Shown here piece by piece: positions 10,177 through 25,694 of a stretch of 64,000 nucleotides of DNA. A program made the translations under genes and the position numbers. The stretch is from NCBI GenBank assembly GCA_949152475.1, contig OX424561.1, positions 6,510,001 to 6,574,000 of the forward strand, written 5' to 3'. The notes beneath the pieces are model-generated. The model ran no database searches and had not been told where the DNA came from. It saw only the letters and a list, made by a program, of their open reading frames with translations. The DNA comes from Terebella lapidaria. Taxonomy: Eukaryota; Annelida; Polychaeta; Terebellida; Terebellidae. Every line of letters starts with the position of its first letter. Position 1 is the stretch's first letter.

Positions 10177-13100
10177 TCAATGTATCTGGATATGTGGTGG
10201 ATATATAGAAGCGTAAATTGATATCTTATAACTATAATTTCCTTGGGTACTCTGAATTTAACTTATGTTGGTTGTCTCCAAAGTATAATTGTTCAGTTAC
10301 CATTAGGTATATGAACATTACCACAGTGCCCAACAAGAGACAAAAGAGAGCCCACAGTACCCAACAAAGAATAATGTAGGCCTTAAGTGTAAATCTGATA
10401 CTCTTTTAAAAATACGCCAATTCTTTACCATACAAAGTATCAAATTTACACCTTCCATGTCAATTCCAACAATGTGTTAAAAATTCCGATTTCCTTAATG
10501 TACGCGCATATAGTGTACCTATGTATTGTCGGTTTGTGAATGTGGAACTGCAGGAAGCTTGCGACAAAAAAACGTACAGACAATACAGTGGCGAGTTTGC
10601 TTGTCCTTAAGGACTGTTGATTTAGCTGATCGTTCTGGTCGAGCCAAAAGCCGGATTGGCCTGGACTCCGACCCGGACTTGTATACCTCAACAGGTGAAT
10701 AAACAACTAAATCATTGGAACGCACAATCAGCATGCAGTTATTGTAAATGAGACACTGAATGAGGGCAAAACAACCTAAAATACACCATTAACACATCAA
10801 CGAAGGTCGGTGTACGTGTGAGGTCAGAGCCGTTCATGAACATAAGCTTACTTACAAACTTACTAGAGGAGTTTTCTGGTCATTGCGGTCTGAAACTTGG
10901 AGTAAATTACATCAATCATTTATTTACAACACGCCTCGTTTCGCTAGTCGTCCTATTATTTTTATTCTGGCAGGTTGATTGTAATAAACGATGCAATCAT
11001 GCATTGGTAGCTTTATTGGTTTCGTTTTCTCACCTAGTCCGGAAATTTCAAGTACAATGCGTACAACGAAATTCCAATCGCTATAGCATTTACAAGTACT
11101 CCAGCGTACCGACTGATGTACAGTTACTGCTCTTTCTTTGAAACTCGCCATCGGTAATCAAATACTCCATATTTGACCATTTATGGGATGACACGGATCG
11201 GCCAACAAAGAAAACAGTGTATACAATAAGCTACAATTTTCATTAAAAAATGTATATTGTAAGTATTTACTAGTATTCAAACGCGACCCGTACATGTGCA
11301 CATTAATCAAATTATTTAATGGAAATCCCAATTAGTATACCAAATTAGACTTATTTTATGTGGCCCTGCTAACGTACTGTTGTACTAATTACTGAGATAA
11401 ACTCATGCTGGATACCCCGAGCTGGTTAATTAGATAGTAGTCAAGGCTGTAGAGGAGATAGAGACTGCCGTTCTTGTGTACGAGCCAGTGCAGGTAGCTA
11501 AGTGTAAATGTAAGTTAGGAAACTCGGGACAACTTGCATACAATGGAGCCGTGCATTACATGAATTGAGACATACGTATTATGTCTGATGCCCGTCAACC
11601 AGAACATAATATTCACTGTTCGAACAACAAAACACAAGTTTTTGAAAGATATAAACTTTGCTATACACAGTTTGGTATATGTCGCATACACGATCACAGT
11701 TGTGAGCGATATAATATTCTCATAGAAGTGGTACACAAATAAATAGTAGGCCTACTTGAAGCTGTATTCAGCATATTTAAATGTTGATTTGTATATACAT
11801 GTATGATCAGTGTTTAGTGGAAATTGATTGACGTGGGTTTGAGAAAATTCTTTATTTTTTACCAAGGTACAAATCTCCACACGTACATACATACATACAT
11901 TCAATACATACAACCAATAAAATACACGTAAATCTACCCAAATTTGAAGGTGGGTGGGTGGGTAAAAAGCGTTTGAATAAAGCGGGTACATGTACAACAC
12001 TGGAATTGAGACGACAGACAGGTGCATGCAATATATATACTGGTATTGAGTAATATGAGAGTACAAGCTTAAACCTCGGCAGGTCTGCATGAGTGAAAAA
12101 GACGAAAACCCATTTAAACCATATTAAACATTTTAATATACACATATATATCAACAAACTGCACATATTTTAAGTGAACCAAAGATATTTTATGCTGTCT
12201 GACCGTTAGCAGCAAAGTACAAGCTCTAGAACAGCAGAGTAAAATAGCCCAGAGCCAATCCATATCACAAATGGCAGGCCGAAGTTCAAACGACATTAGC
12301 CGCCCAGTCATGGAAGGGATGTCCTCTGGACAATAAGCGCCAATATAAAGCGTGGCCCCGAAAGCGGGGAATTGCGGTAGTAGTCCTGGACACCGGCTAC
12401 CGTATTCACATGTCTGGACTAATGAAAGCCACTGGCATTAATGCAATCGACAAAAGTTCAGAAATCACATTTGGAGCGGGCCGAGGTTCTCCCCTCGCAG
12501 GACGAGACTTGGATCTCTGGGCCAATATTGAGCGACAGGGCAAAATCAGATTATTCTTACATTAGATGTATTACTGTCTGCGAGTCGGTGCAAGAAGCCA
12601 TGTCATTGACATTTCCTGATTTCTTTCAGCTCTCCTCTCAACTGGCTGGCAATCTACACTAAAACCTTGGGACTACTTGTCCATGCAGGGCCAGTGCAGT
12701 CAGTGTTTTGGGAATGACTGTTCTAGTAGCGGACGGACATTGGGACTGCTGTACATATCACTTTTTACCAGTCCTTCATAACTCGTCCACGATACATTCG
12801 AAACATCAATGTATAACTGCCGTGTTCTTCTTGATACATTACATTTGTAGTAAACTATTTGTTATCATAACACCATCTGATAATCAATATCCATTATTAT
12901 AGATCACTCTGAGTTCCCACAATTACCAAATTAGGCCTATTGACCAGATAGTTTCGGATCTGTGATACCCGTGGATTACAAACTCCCAGCACTGTGTCAA
13001 GTGCACATGTGGCCCACTGCGGAGGTTATCTGCAAGCGAGCACACAAAAGGCCACGAACAAAACACAACTAATAAATCACTTCCTGACTCCGCTGTCATT

Positions 13101-14270
13101 CACCAGGGGGCAGCACATGTCGGCGGGCTTCCCGTTCATTGCCTGCAATCATCACTGGAGTTTTCTCGTTTATGGCGTGAGACAACATTGTACACTATGC
13201 ATGTAATCTGTTCAATGATTACAATATGAACTCATGAATAATCTATCCACAACTACACAGGGCCTACATCAAGCAACGGGGAGTTTTTTTACTGAATATT
13301 TTTATACTGTAGTTACATCTGCATTGTTGAATTTGAATTTTCACGTTGCCAAACTATGGAAAGCAATTATTTGCGTTGTTATCATTCGGCATATTTCTTA
13401 ATAAACATATGGTATTGTGGATAGGAACTGCTATATGTTAGTTATTCGCATGTTTTCACACGAATACAAAATATGGTGAAAAGGAAAATTGTATTTATAT
13501 CGATGAAGAGAATAGGAAGACCGGATACCAGGTGTTGGGTTTATCATTTGTTGTATTCAGGGGAGGCACAGAAATTCCCCGACTTGGAGGGGGGGGGGGG
13601 GGGTAGGTGTTAAGCCATATATTGTATAAATTTGATGAATAAAGGTACTACATAATCATTCACAAGCAGGCGTTGTGAAAGATGCCCAAGCAACATTTTT
13701 GTTTAAATTTATCTTTGTGTATCGTGCACGAGAAAACGACTGACTTTGCCGCGATATTCGCTTATCTAACGTGCCATTGGCGGTACTAACCACTAAACTC
13801 AATTCGTTAAACAATCACACCTGAATCCAAAACTTGAAATTTTGGATGTCCTAATTGAAAGTCTAGCTGCCATTTTTTCACTAAGTTTTCGACATTCTAT
13901 ACCTTCAAAACTAAAGAAGTTGCCGATCTACCTCTATATCTCATCAAAATGAGATATCCCATAAATTTCAACAACTTCTTTATACCCCTACAATATTTGT
14001 GGTGAGTTTGAGTCAGAAGACATTCGGGTGCATTTTAAGTAAATAAGCTTATTTTGAAGCAATGATTCACTCAAACATCGAATAAAAGAATATACATTTG
14101 TGCCGTCTCTGAAATTCCATGTTTAGGCTGAAATTGGGGTAGATTGGAAACTTCTTTAGTGTGTGCTTTCAGGTAATCTCAAGCATACTGCCATGTTACT
14201 GCAATATATAGCTGAACGGCGGCCCAATACACGTATGTACATGTACTTTACTACACACAAAACATAACAC
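10177..14270. other. Intergenic DNA, no gene recognised
   Basis: AT-rich, no coding signal that survives inspection. It contains a G15 tract at 13589-13603 and several TACATGTA-type palindromes. Confidence 0.6.
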
Positions 14271-15420
14271 CAAGCGTGATGTAGCTTACCTTCAGACTTG
14301 AATGAAACGTGTTATTGAGCTACAATACTGAAGGTCAAGTTCAAGGTCATAAACTTATGAATTATATGTGATTCCCTATGTGCCCGTAATACAACCATAG
14401 TCATTTTGTCTGCAGATGCCAGTTTACATAGTTCATAGCGAATATGACCTAGAAATTTACCACTCCAGGTCACCTTAGTTCAAGTTCAAGGTCACCTAAA
14501 GATGCTCCAAATGAGACTTCTTATATGATTATATTACGAACATGAGTATCCCAATGGCCGTTTTGTTCCTATCATGCCATTTTGGTCCTTCAGCCTTTGT
14601 ATCGGAAATTTAAGGCGCTCCATCCTTCAATTCATGCAATATCAAATATCCCAATTGGCATATTCTGAAATAAAAAGCTAAAAATTTATCGTATAGTTTT
14701 TGAGAAAATATAAAGAGCAAGTTTGATATTGTTTGGCCCCAAAATGGCTATTTTGACCTTTCATGCTCAGCGAAGGTAAAATTGAAGGTCACCGCAGAAA
14801 TCACCATATGAATTCCCATTTGAAAGTGCCAATCTAAGCTCTATCTTCATGCTTTCGAAGAGAACGGTTGTAGCAGTTTCCATTTAATGAAGGGAAAAGG
14901 TTGCAAAAATTTTCTAGGTCCAAATGTTTTTTTCAAAGGATTGTTTTTTTTGCCTGCCAATCCGCCAATAATGGATAATAACGTGATATGGGACGAAAAA
15001 AAACATTTAATGACCCGTCAAAATATCAAAATGGCCGCCACTCGCAGACCGGCGATACAAATGCAATAAAACTTGAAGGTACATAAGGGAAATCATAAGG
15101 GAAATCATGCATGATTTTGAAAAAAAAAAAGGAACAGATTTTGAGAAAATGGCTGCCAAAGTTCAAAATTGGGCGTTTTTCAACCAGAAAAGGCCGTTTT
15201 TACCTTTTAAGATCACGAAAGGTGAAATTCAAGGTCAGCAGGAAACATTTTTCAATGGCAAAAAAAAAAGACCGGGGATTGAAGGGCGACGAAACTTATA
15301 CATGTACATCTCACAGAGGTACATGAGGGGAATCCTCTGAAACAAAATTCTCAAAATTGATCCACCAATGACCGCCGAAAGAGGTGTGGGGGGGGGGGGG
15401 GGTATGGGGGGTTAAAGCAT
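14271..15420. repeat. Dispersed AAGGTCA-type repeat sequence
   Basis: Contains TTCAAGTTCAAGGTCA-like segments near 14335 and 14480, AAATTGAAGGTCACC near 14780 and GTGAAATTCAAGGTCA near 15223, plus short motifs such as AAAATGGCCGCCA. The same vocabulary recurs at 46040-46440 and in the 60,560-63,120 satellite, so these look like relics of a related repeat family. A G15 tract (15388-15402) closes the region. Confidence 0.55.
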
Positions 15421-18400
15421 CTCTGATGAGAGTGTTGTAGTCCCCCGACCCGCTAGCGCCACCCTAGTTCCAACGAAACTGGGTAACTGACCGGGCATTG
15501 TCCCAGGGCTGCGATGTAACTAGCGCCACCCCTGGTTGTATTTAAATGGGTAAAAACCGTCAACCCGTATTCCATATTCATCATCTACGTCTGTATAATT
15601 CTGATAAAAACATAAACAAGTCATGAGAATTAATGTAGATATTACATCGGTGTAGGCTGTGTATGCTGTAGAGATGTTGAACAAGTGCAACGATTTCTTG
15701 TATTAATTAAACAAAGAGTATTTCCCACTTATACATGTATCTAGATGCTATACTCGTATGTTCATATAGAGGATACTGTAACGACACAATATTAGCTGAT
15801 ATTTTATTGTCTGCTCCGCCCAAATCTCGTGCCGAGGTCAGGCGAGAGGTCATGCTTAAACTCTCCTCTTGAACGAAAACAAACAGTTGTCTTTTCTGGC
15901 AACTGAATCGCAGGCAATTTGTCGATTTTGCAAGGTCACAGATGCAAGATGAGTCAAATTCAAGGACGAATTTAGCCCTGGTACGGTAGCATTCCCAAAC
16001 TCCATTCAATGTCTTCCATCGTTCGAAATCCTACATGAAGAGAAAACTGACACATGCCGCCTACGTTTACGCTTAACATGCAAGGACAGATGCTATAGCA
16101 ATCAACTATCAAACACTACACGGCGCGATCTTGGTGGTGGGAATTCCATTCAAAATCTAAACCCGGTCCACTCAGTTCCATGGAACATTTCAATACCATC
16201 CACAATGATCTCTTGCTCACTTTTGAGTTACTCATAATACGTTAGGGACCATGCAATGACGGTAAAAACCAACAACAACAACATCCATTTGCACATCAAC
16301 ATGCCGTCAGTGACTAGCGTTAGAACGCTGAAAGTCTTATTGTTGAGAACTGACGAGTCACGCGGGGTCAAGGTCATCAGATGAAACGTCATACTTTCGT
16401 TTGTATAACTATTATGAATATATAACTCCAGATATATTTAAATATTTAATGACATATCTGAAACAATGGGGAGATATGTATCTTCAGTGGTTGCATCAGC
16501 TGTTTAATTATCAAATTAACAGTTATCAGTCATAGTATATATCAGTTCATCTGCAGAATATACTTGTACACAAGGTTAATATAGTTCAGTGTCGAGGAAA
16601 AATACAGTGCCACAAAAATGCTGACAAAATATACGTGCTCAGACCATACAATACATGATTTCGGGTGTGAAATACATCCTAATCAGTTAAAAATCTTCCA
16701 ATTTGAAAAATCATGCCATTCGATGAGAATTGTTCCAAGCGACCTAAAGGTTGTACCCTAACTGATGGTGCCCTGACATCATTTCATCGCATTCACTGGA
16801 TATGGTTGATTACATGTTAGCTGTATATTATTGGTGGGTCGTGGACGACGATGTTGCACACGCGATAACATTAGGATACTTGACATTTGAAGTTGAGATA
16901 ATTTTGGGAACGTTATTTCCAAAAGAAAAACAGAACACATATACTGTATGGTGATAGGTGCAGCTTCCGGTTAAGACAGTGACCAACTGGTGTAAGGTGA
17001 CGAGTTGGTAAATGGGTTTTGTTTCGGTCGAGGTTAACCAGAACCAGACAGAAAATAAACTGTCTAAATTTGAAATTGATTTTCCATTTTTCGTATGCGG
17101 AAAGATCGTATTAGATTTTCACCACAAAATTGGATAAATGTGTCAAGACGGAAATTGCGAGACTGCAGACTGTGTGGGTTGAGGCGGAGTACACACGTGT
17201 CACCATGGTTACCAGGGCCACGTGTACCAAGGCTTCCCTGCGGGGAGACGTCCGAGATTCCCAAGAATCTGATGTGTCAGTCAGGGACCCAGTTTGTGCA
17301 GGAAATTGCTTCGGACATGTCGGCGATCTTGTTTAGGCCGGATTGTTTTGTTTGGGCTTGAGCGTGGTTTGTTTGTGCTGGAGCGAGTATCCTTCCTCTA
17401 TAAGCGGATTGACTCTGCACCGTGCACAGACTGTGGTATGGAGCGCCACCCGTGTCAGAACACAGGTGTGTTCCGGTCAGTTTGTTTACTTTCCCTATCG
17501 GCACTAATCGAGGGGAGATAGGGACATTCCCGGTATATCCTAATGGTCAACACACACATGTAATACCGCCAGTGCCAAATACACTCAGATTTACAGCAGG
17601 AAGCATACAGGGCTAAGATAAAAACATACGCTCATCCTCATGAAATATTCTTCGGGACAATACATCCTTAGTATAGGCATATCTAGAAGTCCAGACAAAC
17701 AGTTTGTGGACCATGAAAGTGAATGCCTTATTTTGGGAAGAGAAAACTCTTTTTTGAAATATCAATCCAGTTGCATCAATACACTTATTTTTTTCGAAAA
17801 CATCTTTTTGTCCATCTTTGTGATCTTCACATTTTCTCTGCAATTCATGTCTATTTTGTTAATCACCCTGCGAGGGCCATCGATACAACTGTCTAGGATT
17901 CTGAAATCTTATTAATGTATAGATCGTTGTATATAACGAAAACGGTTGGAAAACATGATCCGACGACATTTTAATAAGCACTGAACACTTATTTCCATCA
18001 TTGCACGATGATGATGACATGATGGCACGAATTTCACGTAAACAACGGGACGTGTACACACTACCTATCCAGATAAGCTGATCAATATTGACCAACAATC
18101 ATTTCATCCTCGAGGATACGGTTGGTGTTTGTTGCGTTAGAAAGCAGAAGCCACTTGGGGCCATTTAAAACACGTGCCCGTGATGTAACTAATGCAGACT
18201 GTGTGAAATCGCGTGAACATTCGGGCGGGTGTAACCTTATCCATGGGTTGTACGATATTTAGCTGATTTTACCGCTTGATTGAGCGTATCGCCACCGACC
18301 TCTCGGCCATGGATAGATCCAGTGAGGACTTCGTATCCTCGACTCTCGACGGTACGATCATTATGTTTTCCTTAACCACCAAAACATGTGTTGAAGTTGG

Positions 18401-19925
18401 AATGCGAGATAAGCTTTTAGGTTGTCAATGAAATTCAATAGCCGCTCGATCCAGTTTTACAAACAAGTACTGGTGTTAATTTAGCGAGAATCGCCTGCAG
18501 CAAAGGTATTGTCCCGGGCCCTCGGGGGCTCCCACCCCCTCCCCGAGGCTGTGATCGAGGCTGGGGGCAAGGGAATGTGCCAGATTTGTTTGTCTAGCGT
18601 TTTGCTGACGGTCGATTTGTGTGATTAGAAAGGAAAGCCCACAGTGGGAAGCCAATCTACTTACCAGGGGTTAGGACCCCTTGAAACGTGAGGCAGGCAA
18701 CATAATCAGCACCTTTCTCTTCTGTTTATGAACATATTTATGCCAAATGTATCAGAATATCAATCTTATCCCTATAAGCCAGATAACATGAGAGACAAGA
18801 CAATTTTTTTCGAATTCTACGCCTAATCTATATTCACAGACTGCCACTTGCGAAAAATTGTCATAGACACAACCGATATTCGGATATGATACAGACGCGA
18901 AATTTCTTTACGGACTTTTAGTAGCTCCTTGGTGCATGATAGTTTTGTACGTTCTAGCCTTGAATTCAACAATATTTTCCGAGTTGATCTTAGACATATG
19001 GTTCCATGTGTTGATATAATTTCTTATACATCTACATGTACAAGGTATTGTTTTTCTAAAGATAGAATGTTTTCCACAAACTGGTTCTTATCATCAAAGT
19101 AATAAAGTATAAAACACTCGGAATTTGTTTCCTTGCCTGAGCTCGTTGGTGCGTTTGGAAATGATTTTCCGAGCATGAGAGTGGTGTTACATCCGGGTAT
19201 TCCACCGTTAATGGCTTCTCCGGCGCCCGAGGACAAAGACATCAAATACGGAATCATGAAACGGAAAACGAAAACGATACCTCATTATAGCGGGAAAGTT
19301 GAACGCGCTCGGCAATTAATTGGCCGTGTATTAGATGTGGGATGAAGACGTTGGAAGCGGGGTGGGATGTGTTGTCTTGGAAACTCCTGTACGCCTCGGT
19401 CGCAAAAGACGAAGGATCCAGCTAGAATTAACGAGAGAATGGGAGGATCAAATAAAAGTGAGCAAGCGAAGATACAGCACGGATCTCCACCAGAATGTGA
19501 CAGGGCGTGGCCGTGTGTACAGACTATAGAGCGGACTGGGGGCACGAAGCTGGTACAGTCAGCCTGCAGCACCATGGGCGGAGAGAAACACTCACCGATT
19601 ACATAACACCGGACAGTTAACTACCTTCATTAATCAGCGATTTCACACAATGCCCCTTATTATAGCGATCATGACCGTGCCTGGTTTGAGTGATATAAAC
19701 CATTAATATGAGGTGACAGCAAACTGACGACCATATATCTCATATGGCTGATAAAGTTTGCCAAAAAAATGGGACTGTATTTTATATCTAGACCTACCGA
19801 GTTATTTTTCTTGCACAGCAACAGTCTCCGAGATAGAGATTGACATCTTATAACCAGTAAATCTCATACAAGCACACAAAAATTATATGATTGCCAGTAT
19901 CATGAGTGTCAGTCAGGGCTTAAGA
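15421..19925. other. Intergenic DNA, no gene recognised
   Basis: Two near-identical CTAGCGCCACCC motifs at about 15450 and 15520. No splice-supported exon chain was found on either strand. Confidence 0.55.
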
Positions 19926-20180
19926 GTATTCTTAAACTTGAAATGACTCCAAATTTTCAAAGTAGCTATTCGTATTGCGAGTATTACGAGCATTCTTAAA
20001 TTTAAAATGACTCCAAATTTTCAAAGTAGCTATTCGTATTGCGAGTATTACGAGCATTCTTAAATTTAAAATGACTCCAAATTTATTCTTAAACTTAAAA
20101 TGACTCCAAATTTTCAAAGTAACTATTCGTATTGCCAGTATTACGAGCATTCTTTAACTTAAAATGACTCCAAATTTAAG
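19926..20180. repeat. 64-bp tandem repeat, about four units, one truncated
   Basis: Units start at CTTAAA about 19931, 19995, 20059, 20088 and 20152. Period is 64 bp except for the unit at 20059, which is cut to 29 bp. Core: AAATGACTCCAAATTTTCAA, then AGTAGCTATTCGTATTGCGA and GTATTACGAGCATT. Confidence 0.9.
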
Positions 20181-21225
20181 TAAGTGGCTATTCGTAAGGT
20201 TCAAATCGAGATCTATAGACTGTATGTGTACGATATATACCCGGGTTACATTTCTATGATATATCGCACTTCCATTGGTTTCTAAAATACACGCATTCAC
20301 CTAGGGTAGCAAACAGGTATATTTACTGACCATCAACAAGCTAACAAAGCCAGATTGCGGGGACTTTTCCTTTGATTTTCATAATTAATTCGGCAGGGCA
20401 GCGTGAACCTGTACACAAACATTGCCAGAAAATATTCGCATGACGGGGGTGCCATAATGAAAAATAAACTCGTGCACGTCCCTCCAGAATTCCATCGCCA
20501 TCTTGCTCAGGAGGTATTTGCAGTAACCTCGGTCTTGGACGTTGGGTTTGGACGCTAATAGGCCGGGATAATGAAGCTACTTACCTTCGGACTGAAGCCT
20601 TTGAGACCAAGAAAGTTGAATGCAAGGGAAGCAACAGTTATATGAGTTTGAGTGAAGTGTAGAGGTCTATTGGATCCCCAACAAATTCGTTCTGTTCGGC
20701 CTCCACAATTAACAAGGAACAGTTCAATCGCTCGATCGATTGAAAGTTAAATTTTATGATTTAATTCGAGACGGGTTCCACTATATACCCGTGGGAGCAT
20801 ATATGTGGATAACATATTTCCAAACATCTTCAATACCCTATTTCATCAGACAGAAGTGTCAATGTGTGTATGTACAGATGTGTCAAATAATATTACTGAA
20901 CATTTCACACTGGCGAAGATTTGTGATCAGTACCAAGCAGATATACAACTGGGGAACAGGAGTCTAATTTGTCAGTGATGAGGGGTTAGCCTGGAGGTGG
21001 ATTAGGTGGCTTCGACATGTCCCCTAGGGCCCGGGAGGGGCGGGGGGGGGGGGGGGCGCTGACTGGTAGGAACTACTGACCACAGGAGCACGTCCGCTCG
21101 TGTTCTGGATGTGTGTGACACGGGGCCCAATTACCAAGCTCTCCCCTACAGGTCGGTCACATCGCCTCGGACACATCACCCCGATCCAAGCATGTTCGTC
21201 TTTAAGCTGTTTTTCTTGATTGCTT

Positions 21226-21256
<31 letters not shown>

Positions 21257-24200
21257 GATGATTGTAGATTTGACAAGGCCACTGGCACATTCATTATTAC
21301 CTGGCTATAATTATGACAAGCCAAACGACCCAGCCGACCAAAAATGTCAAAAATCGCACACGGTGGACAGAACTGTCGCATGTTTGAGCCCCGGAAATGA
21401 CCGGAAGGTGACAGAACATACCGGAAGTGTAAAATAACGCCACAATCGCTGCTCACTGCACGCCAACAATTAGGGGACATCATCGGACGACCAAGTTCAT
21501 GTATTCTGTCTTGTATTCAGATGTTCGCTGTGCTTGAAACGTGAATCATGTACACATTTCCACACAATAATCTGAACATTGATTTCAATGCTATCTGACC
21601 AGGTGCAGAAACATACTAGTGTACACCAAAATTGAGGTTTCGTGCTTCATTCCCAATAGGATTGGCCTATATTATATTAAAAGCTGCGTGTTCATGATGC
21701 GATTTTACAATCGCATTTGGTTACAATGAAAATGGTTACAATGAAAAATGCTTACAATGAAATTAGTTACAATCACAATAGTTCATACCCTCAATTGCCA
21801 GGGGAGGCGCTCCGCTGTCTCGAGGTGATATTTACTAGTTTTTGTGCGCTTTCTGCAATATTTTTTTGCACTACTGGATTATGGAGTGTAAACGTGGGGC
21901 TAAAAGTTATCGTCATTTACTATGTGTTAGCCCTGATAAAGTGGATGTGGCAAGGAATATTAGAGAGGTAATAATATCAGAGACATGTTAGAGGCAATAC
22001 TATTAAAGGGATATAGAATACATATGTGTTATAGAGTTGAATGTTTCAGTATCAAATGAAAATTGAATGAACAAGTTCTGTTCGGCTGTTCAAAATCTGT
22101 TCGGCTGTCAAGCGCCTTTGGTACTTTTTAGAACACCAAAGCGTTCATTCTCAAAATAAAGCTTCGCTCCCAATCAGTTACACACATTCTGATACCTGTG
22201 AAAAACATACGTGTTTAGCATAATAACATCGGAGGTAATGTGTATATAGAAAATAGTTATTGTGACAGCAACAGGTAATAATTATTTCAAATTTGGACAT
22301 TAATATATTTACCGACAGCTTGGGACAAACATATCGATCGGTAATGTGTTGCTTTCGGAGAGAGAACAATGCGATATGAATTCTTATTATCCTTATTTGA
22401 ATGAAACCATCAGCACGGCGCATTGATGAAAAATCAAAACAACTAATAATATTTTATTATAATTTACTCGAGTGACAAGAATGTCCCGCTGTGAGTTCAC
22501 TCCTGCAATTATTCAAGTGACCCTCGCCTTGCCGGAGTGCTGCTGCCGATTGACCCCCTGATGAGGTGAGAATGGTCATTGTGTTACTGCCCGGGCGGTG
22601 GGCCGCTTGTGACAACGACAACCCGACCTGTATCGCCCGCTGTCCCGCGCAGCATGCTGGGAACTACACACAAAAGGTGATGTACAAACAGACAGACGAG
22701 GTGCGACAAATTGTTTTCTCCGTCTGTCAAATCGAGAGTTGGAGAAATACGGGTCCAAACGATTCATTGAGATCATCAGATCGGACATGGGAACAAGTTC
22801 TCTGATTAAATTTTAGTCGAGTAATGACAAAAGATTGTTGTGAGAAACTTGTCACTCGTGATAATCAGCATACTTTGTCTATACGTCACCCCGAGTGGAT
22901 TGTATTCATGGTACGACTTCGGAGATATTGCGAATGATGGATCATAAGATAATTGAATTTTATCGTTTTCCTAAAAACGTATTTTAGTTCGGATCGCAGT
23001 AGAAACTTTCTCAACCTAATTTTCGTCATGCATGGTATATCGCCGCTTATATTTTCATGACATTAGGCTAATTTTATTATTTAATATATGAAATATTAAA
23101 TTATTTTCAAAAGTATGAACGTTTTATAATTAATATAGCTTTATTTCACAATTGATTAATATTTCCTTATATATCAACATGGGTCGGGTTTTGGATCGGA
23201 TCTTGGCGTATATAGTATACTGGTAGGGTGGTCATTAAATATGAAAGACAAGAAACCTCTCGAAAATCCTTGCCGATTTGGTGAAAACTATCACTTCCCA
23301 CTTATCACTTTGATAAATATATTGTAATCCATACATTTCACAAGCAATATATGCTGGTGATTATTTAATCTATCTGATCCACAAAGTTTTCTAAGTTACA
23401 ATCAACAAATATACTTCAGTGGAAAGAAGGCAATTTTAAATTTCTGAAATGGTGAATTGTTCGAAAGGGCTTTAGGTAGAAGCTACGAATCTCATACTAA
23501 CTGATTACTATAATTTTGGTGGGTATTTATATTTAGAAAGTGATGTTAATGTGTTTTAAAGTTTGAATTTAAGTTTTGTTACAAACTTGGTACAAAATTG
23601 TGTTTCTATGTTTAATTCTTGTTATCTCTCAAAATTCATGCACGGTTAATTCAATTGTAACACTCAGGGAAATTAATATTTAGCTGTATCTTTGGATAAT
23701 TGGCCTCGAAAAAAATAATATTTGCGATCTCGATCTAATATCCCAGATATTCCGCTGGGTTCTTGAAATAATACGTTAGTATTCACATACGAGCTGCAGA
23801 TCTGTTGAAAGACACATGGTGGATGATAACACTTCAATCTCTTATCGGTCCACATGTGCTGCACAGCTTTATAAACTAACAATAATGATGCGTTCATGCA
23901 CTAAAGACAGCTGATGATAACATCCATATACCTGAGCTTACGCAACAAAATTTGGCCAAAAATTATGGTTGAAAAATTATGAAATATGAATGTTTTCCCA
24001 CCTCAGACAATTTAACTAAATTCCGAGAAAGCTATTACTTTTATTTTAACATAAACTATATGAGTTTATATGTTTCAGTAGTTGAATTATAAACGGACCA
24101 TCCACAGTAACGTATTTCACATCTTGTGAACCAAAATTTGCAATGGACAGTGTCTGAAGGTCTCCACTAGTAGTGAAAATCAAAATTCGTCGAGAACAGT

Positions 24201-25690
24201 TATAGTGTAAACAGTTCTAATTACCACTTTATCTAATGACTAATGTAGGTACCTAATTTTACAATCCAAATATTTGGTAAAAACGGGAGAAGTGTCGACA
24301 TTTCTTACGTTACATCTTGTTATGCGACGAACCAAGAAATTGAACATGCTAATAACGATGATAACGCCTTGGACAAAATGCGATACAATCGGCCAATTTT
24401 TCGGCTAATGCACTTTCAAATTGGAGTCTAATTTGGGCATCCGTTGTGGTACGGTTACTGTGTGTACATTGGGAGCTGTTGAAGACCAATTATCCCCAAT
24501 GATGGAGGTGCAAAGATAGCGAAGATTGCCGTATAGCTGACGAATACCAGTCGATCGTCTGGTGATAACGTCAGAATTGAGAACGTAATTTTCTCCTCAC
24601 TATATTACCCTTTATGGCTATGTCCATCCCCCATACCACAGGTATTCTTCATACATGTATGTCACTATACAACAGAATCCATTAGTGAAGTTTGACGTGT
24701 CGCCTCTCATACGGTGTGCATTAATTGAATATTCTGGACAGGTTTTTGCCGAGATGCGAGATCGTTATGTGGAGGTGAGGTGGTTGCATGCTACATCACT
24801 CACCATCAACGTAACGCGACACAACTCAATCTAACGGCTTAACTACATCCCTAAACGGATTAACGATCCTCGGTGTTAGAAACACAATCCCATGCCTGCC
24901 CTTAAATAAAAGACGATGGAAAAACTTCTCATCTCATGGAGAAACGCTTAGATCAGAGGCCTATCACACAGGGAGAGATAGATTCGCGATGTCAAGTTAA
25001 TCAGAGGCGGCCGATCGACCTGGGCCGTAGAAATCACGACAACACGACATTTCGCTGACATGTTCTAGCTGTTTGTCGAGTAGAGAGCGCAGATAACGAC
25101 CCGGTCCGGGACACGATATTGGCCAGGATTAGCCGCTTTAACTAATCAGACGTGACAGGCAGCGAATGATCGCTCATTCTCAATCCCAGACCCATGTGCG
25201 TGTTCCATGTTTGTCCAAGGACTTGCTCGGTTGTTGTTTGGCTACAGGGTGTATAGATAGATGGGTGATTGGAAGGCTAAAACAATATACGGGGGGAGGT
25301 GAAAGGTAAAAAGTATTGGAGATGTATACGCCGTTTTCACCCGTGTTTATTAGCCCATGTACAAGCAAGGATTTAGCCGATAGTTGGGACCGGTGTGGCC
25401 AGGTTACGTGCTGGGTCCGAGGGCCGAGCCACGTACAGCCTTGCTGGCCCCGACCCTGTGCTTGTGTGTGTGTGAGAGAGTAGCTAGCCGCGAGAAGGCC
25501 CTCCGCCAATGATTGACAGCCGACCCCCCGACGCTCTGCTGAAGGGGCGGGTAATCTGCCGATAGACAATGGCTAATTAGAAGACAGATGTCACGACCCT
25601 CTATAGTTTTTTCCTCTATGAGAACTGTCTTCCCATCCCCCACTCACCCTTTACCCACGGGCTGACGGTGCCTAACCCCTCGGCCCTTGC
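20181..25690. other. Intergenic DNA upstream of Vsx-B
   Basis: No gene recognised. Holds a (CT)13 microsatellite at 21230-21256 and a G15 tract at 21042-21056. The last kilobase or so is less AT-rich and is the likeliest place for proximal Vsx-B regulatory sequence. Confidence 0.55.
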
Positions 25691-25694
25691 TGAG

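Noticed and set aside
25180..25643. Minus-strand open frames upstream of Vsx-B
   Set aside because: No recognisable domain, in a likely promoter region.
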